A DNA stretch of 64,000 bases. It comes from Luidia sarsii (Eukaryota > Echinodermata > Asteroidea > Paxillosida > Luidiidae). How positions within the stretch are numbered: position 1 is the stretch's first letter; every line of letters starts with the position of its first letter. Shown piece after piece: positions 62,551-64,000 of the stretch. The notes beneath the pieces are model-generated. The model worked only from the letters and a program-made list of their open reading frames with translations, searched no databases and was not told where the DNA came from. The DNA lies in the NCBI GenBank assembly GCA_949987565.1, contig OX465111.1:18934788-18998787 (forward strand), given 5' to 3'. A program made the position numbers and the translations under genes.

Positions 62551-64000
62551 CTCCATTACTGATGCTTTGTATACATATGTAGGATAGGACACAAGAATTC
62601 ACACTGCCATTGAAGCCAAATTAAAGAATCTGCTAATTGCATTAAACAGATCATTGTTAATCTGAAACTGCATTTCCAGTAGGCTTAAAACATGGGAGGT
62701 CGGTTCAATTGTTAATGGTTTAACAGAATGTGTAAATGTGTAAATCTTTACCCATTTGCACTTAACGAGACGGGAGATTTAATAACAGAGACGGCGGCTG
62801 AAGTAACTCAGCGGACAATGTGGCGGCACCTTTGAAGTTACATATTGACTTTGATAGCGTGTGAAATAAAACTCAATTCCAGCAGCCATCGGGAGCGAGT
62901 TGGATCACACGTACATGTACGTGCACAGCCTGTTGTCATGGCATTACACAGGCCGACATTTCATTGGATGTGGTTTTGTTTTTGGTTACCAAGCCTTTTC
63001 ATATTGAGTGGCGCACTTCCGCTGGAGTAATCGCCGCAGTACTAAAAAAAAAAATCACCCTGTCGCTTTTGACTGGGCAGAGGTTGGCTGGTGAGAGTGC
63101 CGAAAAAAAAAACCGAGAGGAAATCTGACCGGGTCGTTGCCACTGGACTTAAAAACCGTCGTCTCCGGCGAGTTTGACCAAAACAAGTCCCGTTGAAAGA
63201 AGGCAGCTGTATAGACTTTTGGACTAACGACTGCACCAGAGGATATTACAGGCAGTTGACGCTAAATTTCAATCCAATCTTAAATTTCGTGAAAGTACAG
63301 TTGCCTAGTTAATAGCACTCTGATGCGTTCCAACGGCAAAGGGCTCGGGCGCACCGAGAATGAAATCTGCACTGCAAGCATTTCTCGGCAAATTAATTTC
63401 AGCCGAGGGAGGAAAAAGGAGGGGGGGGGGGACTCTACCAGAGCTAGCCCGGGAGCTATCGGATGCTCGCCGCGATAAGGAGTCTTGAGGGCAGGGTGGT
63501 TCTGATAACGAGGGACGGTTAAGCCTCTGCGCAGGCTGTTAGCGGAGGGTCCCTGGACGAACTTTTTGGTTCAGTGATAGAGAGAGAGGGAGGGGACAGC
63601 TGACTTCCCAACAGGACACTAGTATTGGATGTTGACGAGGGGGGTCAACGCACTGTGAAATGCACGGACAGAGGCAGACAGAGCGCGTGTGCTGTGTACA
63701 GACTTGGGGCTATGCACAATTGGGCACAGGTGAAAATGCTTTTGCCCTGCACGTGAGACATTGCTGGTGATATTATGAGCGGCACTAGCCGATCACAATA
63801 GCCATATTTCAGTCCCCCCCCCCCCCCCCGCCCCCGAAGGCTGAAGGACTCCTGTTGAAAATAAACTAAATTACGGCGCAACAAATTCGTTTTTGAGAGA
63901 GTGGGTAGAGGGAGGGAGGGAGGGCTTTTTTCTCTGAAATTGGTGGGCTGTTTTGCGGCTTGGGTATTGTGAAAGGATCTCACGACCAAATAAACAGGGA
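62551..64000. other. No gene seen; mildly CG-rich from 62.8 kb
   Basis: Sequence from about 63300 has more CG and purine runs (GGGGGGGGGG near 63424; C16 near 63817) and may be a 5' flank of a gene outside the window, possibly NCS1 on the minus strand. No coding exon found. Confidence 0.35.

Noticed and set aside
52300..64000. 5' exons of NCS1 (myristoylated N-terminus and EF1)
   Set aside because: I looked on the minus strand for EF1 and FVFNVFDEN-type coding sequence and found none; they probably lie beyond the window.

Overview
The window is eukaryotic nuclear DNA from an invertebrate deuterostome. Four multi-exon genes with GT-AG introns and animal-type proteins support this: a Polycomb-like protein, a CatSper-associated membrane protein, a neuronal calcium sensor and a small unrecognised protein. 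An intronless rhodopsin-family receptor lies between them. Roughly half of the DNA is tRNA-derived SINEs, small inverted-repeat elements, Penelope-like fragments and satellites. An echinoderm is my best guess; a hemichordate or cephalochordate cannot be excluded from sequence alone. There are no bacterial features and no CRISPR array.

Layout. 0.7-15.4 kb, plus strand: a complete 15-exon Polycomb-like gene (PHF1/MTF2/PHF19 family). I assembled every splice junction by hand and the phases agree; the predicted protein is 703 residues, with Tudor, PHD1, PHD2, winged-helix (extended homology) and C-terminal Mtf2-type chromo-like parts. 15.8-28.5 kb: gene-poor, with a 2-kb satellite of 41-bp units, a 102-bp tandem repeat and many mobile fragments. 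28.6-29.8 kb, plus strand: the intronless orphan GPCR. 30-35 kb: repeats and a LINE fragment. 35.7-37.2 kb, minus strand: a two-exon TMEM249 gene. 37.9-42.8 kb, minus strand: a two-exon gene for a 90-residue protein I do not recognise. 38.8-40.5 kb: GGA-rich arrays. 49.0-52.3 kb, minus strand: the last four coding exons of an NCS-1/frequenin gene; I could not find its 5' exons in the remaining 12 kb. 53-64 kb: repeats, including a 1.1-kb GGCAGA hexamer array inside a terminal-inverted-repeat element.

The genes do not form one pathway. Polycomb-like acts with PRC2 on chromatin. TMEM249 belongs to the sperm calcium channel complex. NCS-1 and the GPCR are signalling proteins.

The most unusual features are these. 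(1) A very abundant short repeat whose smallest copies are only 55-63 bp yet are flanked by 12-13 bp target-site duplications; its sequence keeps the outline of a hammerhead ribozyme (a four-pair helix I, a six-pair stem II, then GAAACGTC). Longer copies carry two head-to-head units. Larger relatives with a near-canonical CTGATGA core are also present. (2) Repeated copying of exon edges with their splice sites: four decoy copies of the acceptor of the last Polycomb-like exon, each running into an in-frame stop; a decoy acceptor for exon 13; a Tudor exon end with its donor downstream of the gene; and an NCS-1 EF-hand exon fragment with a stop codon.
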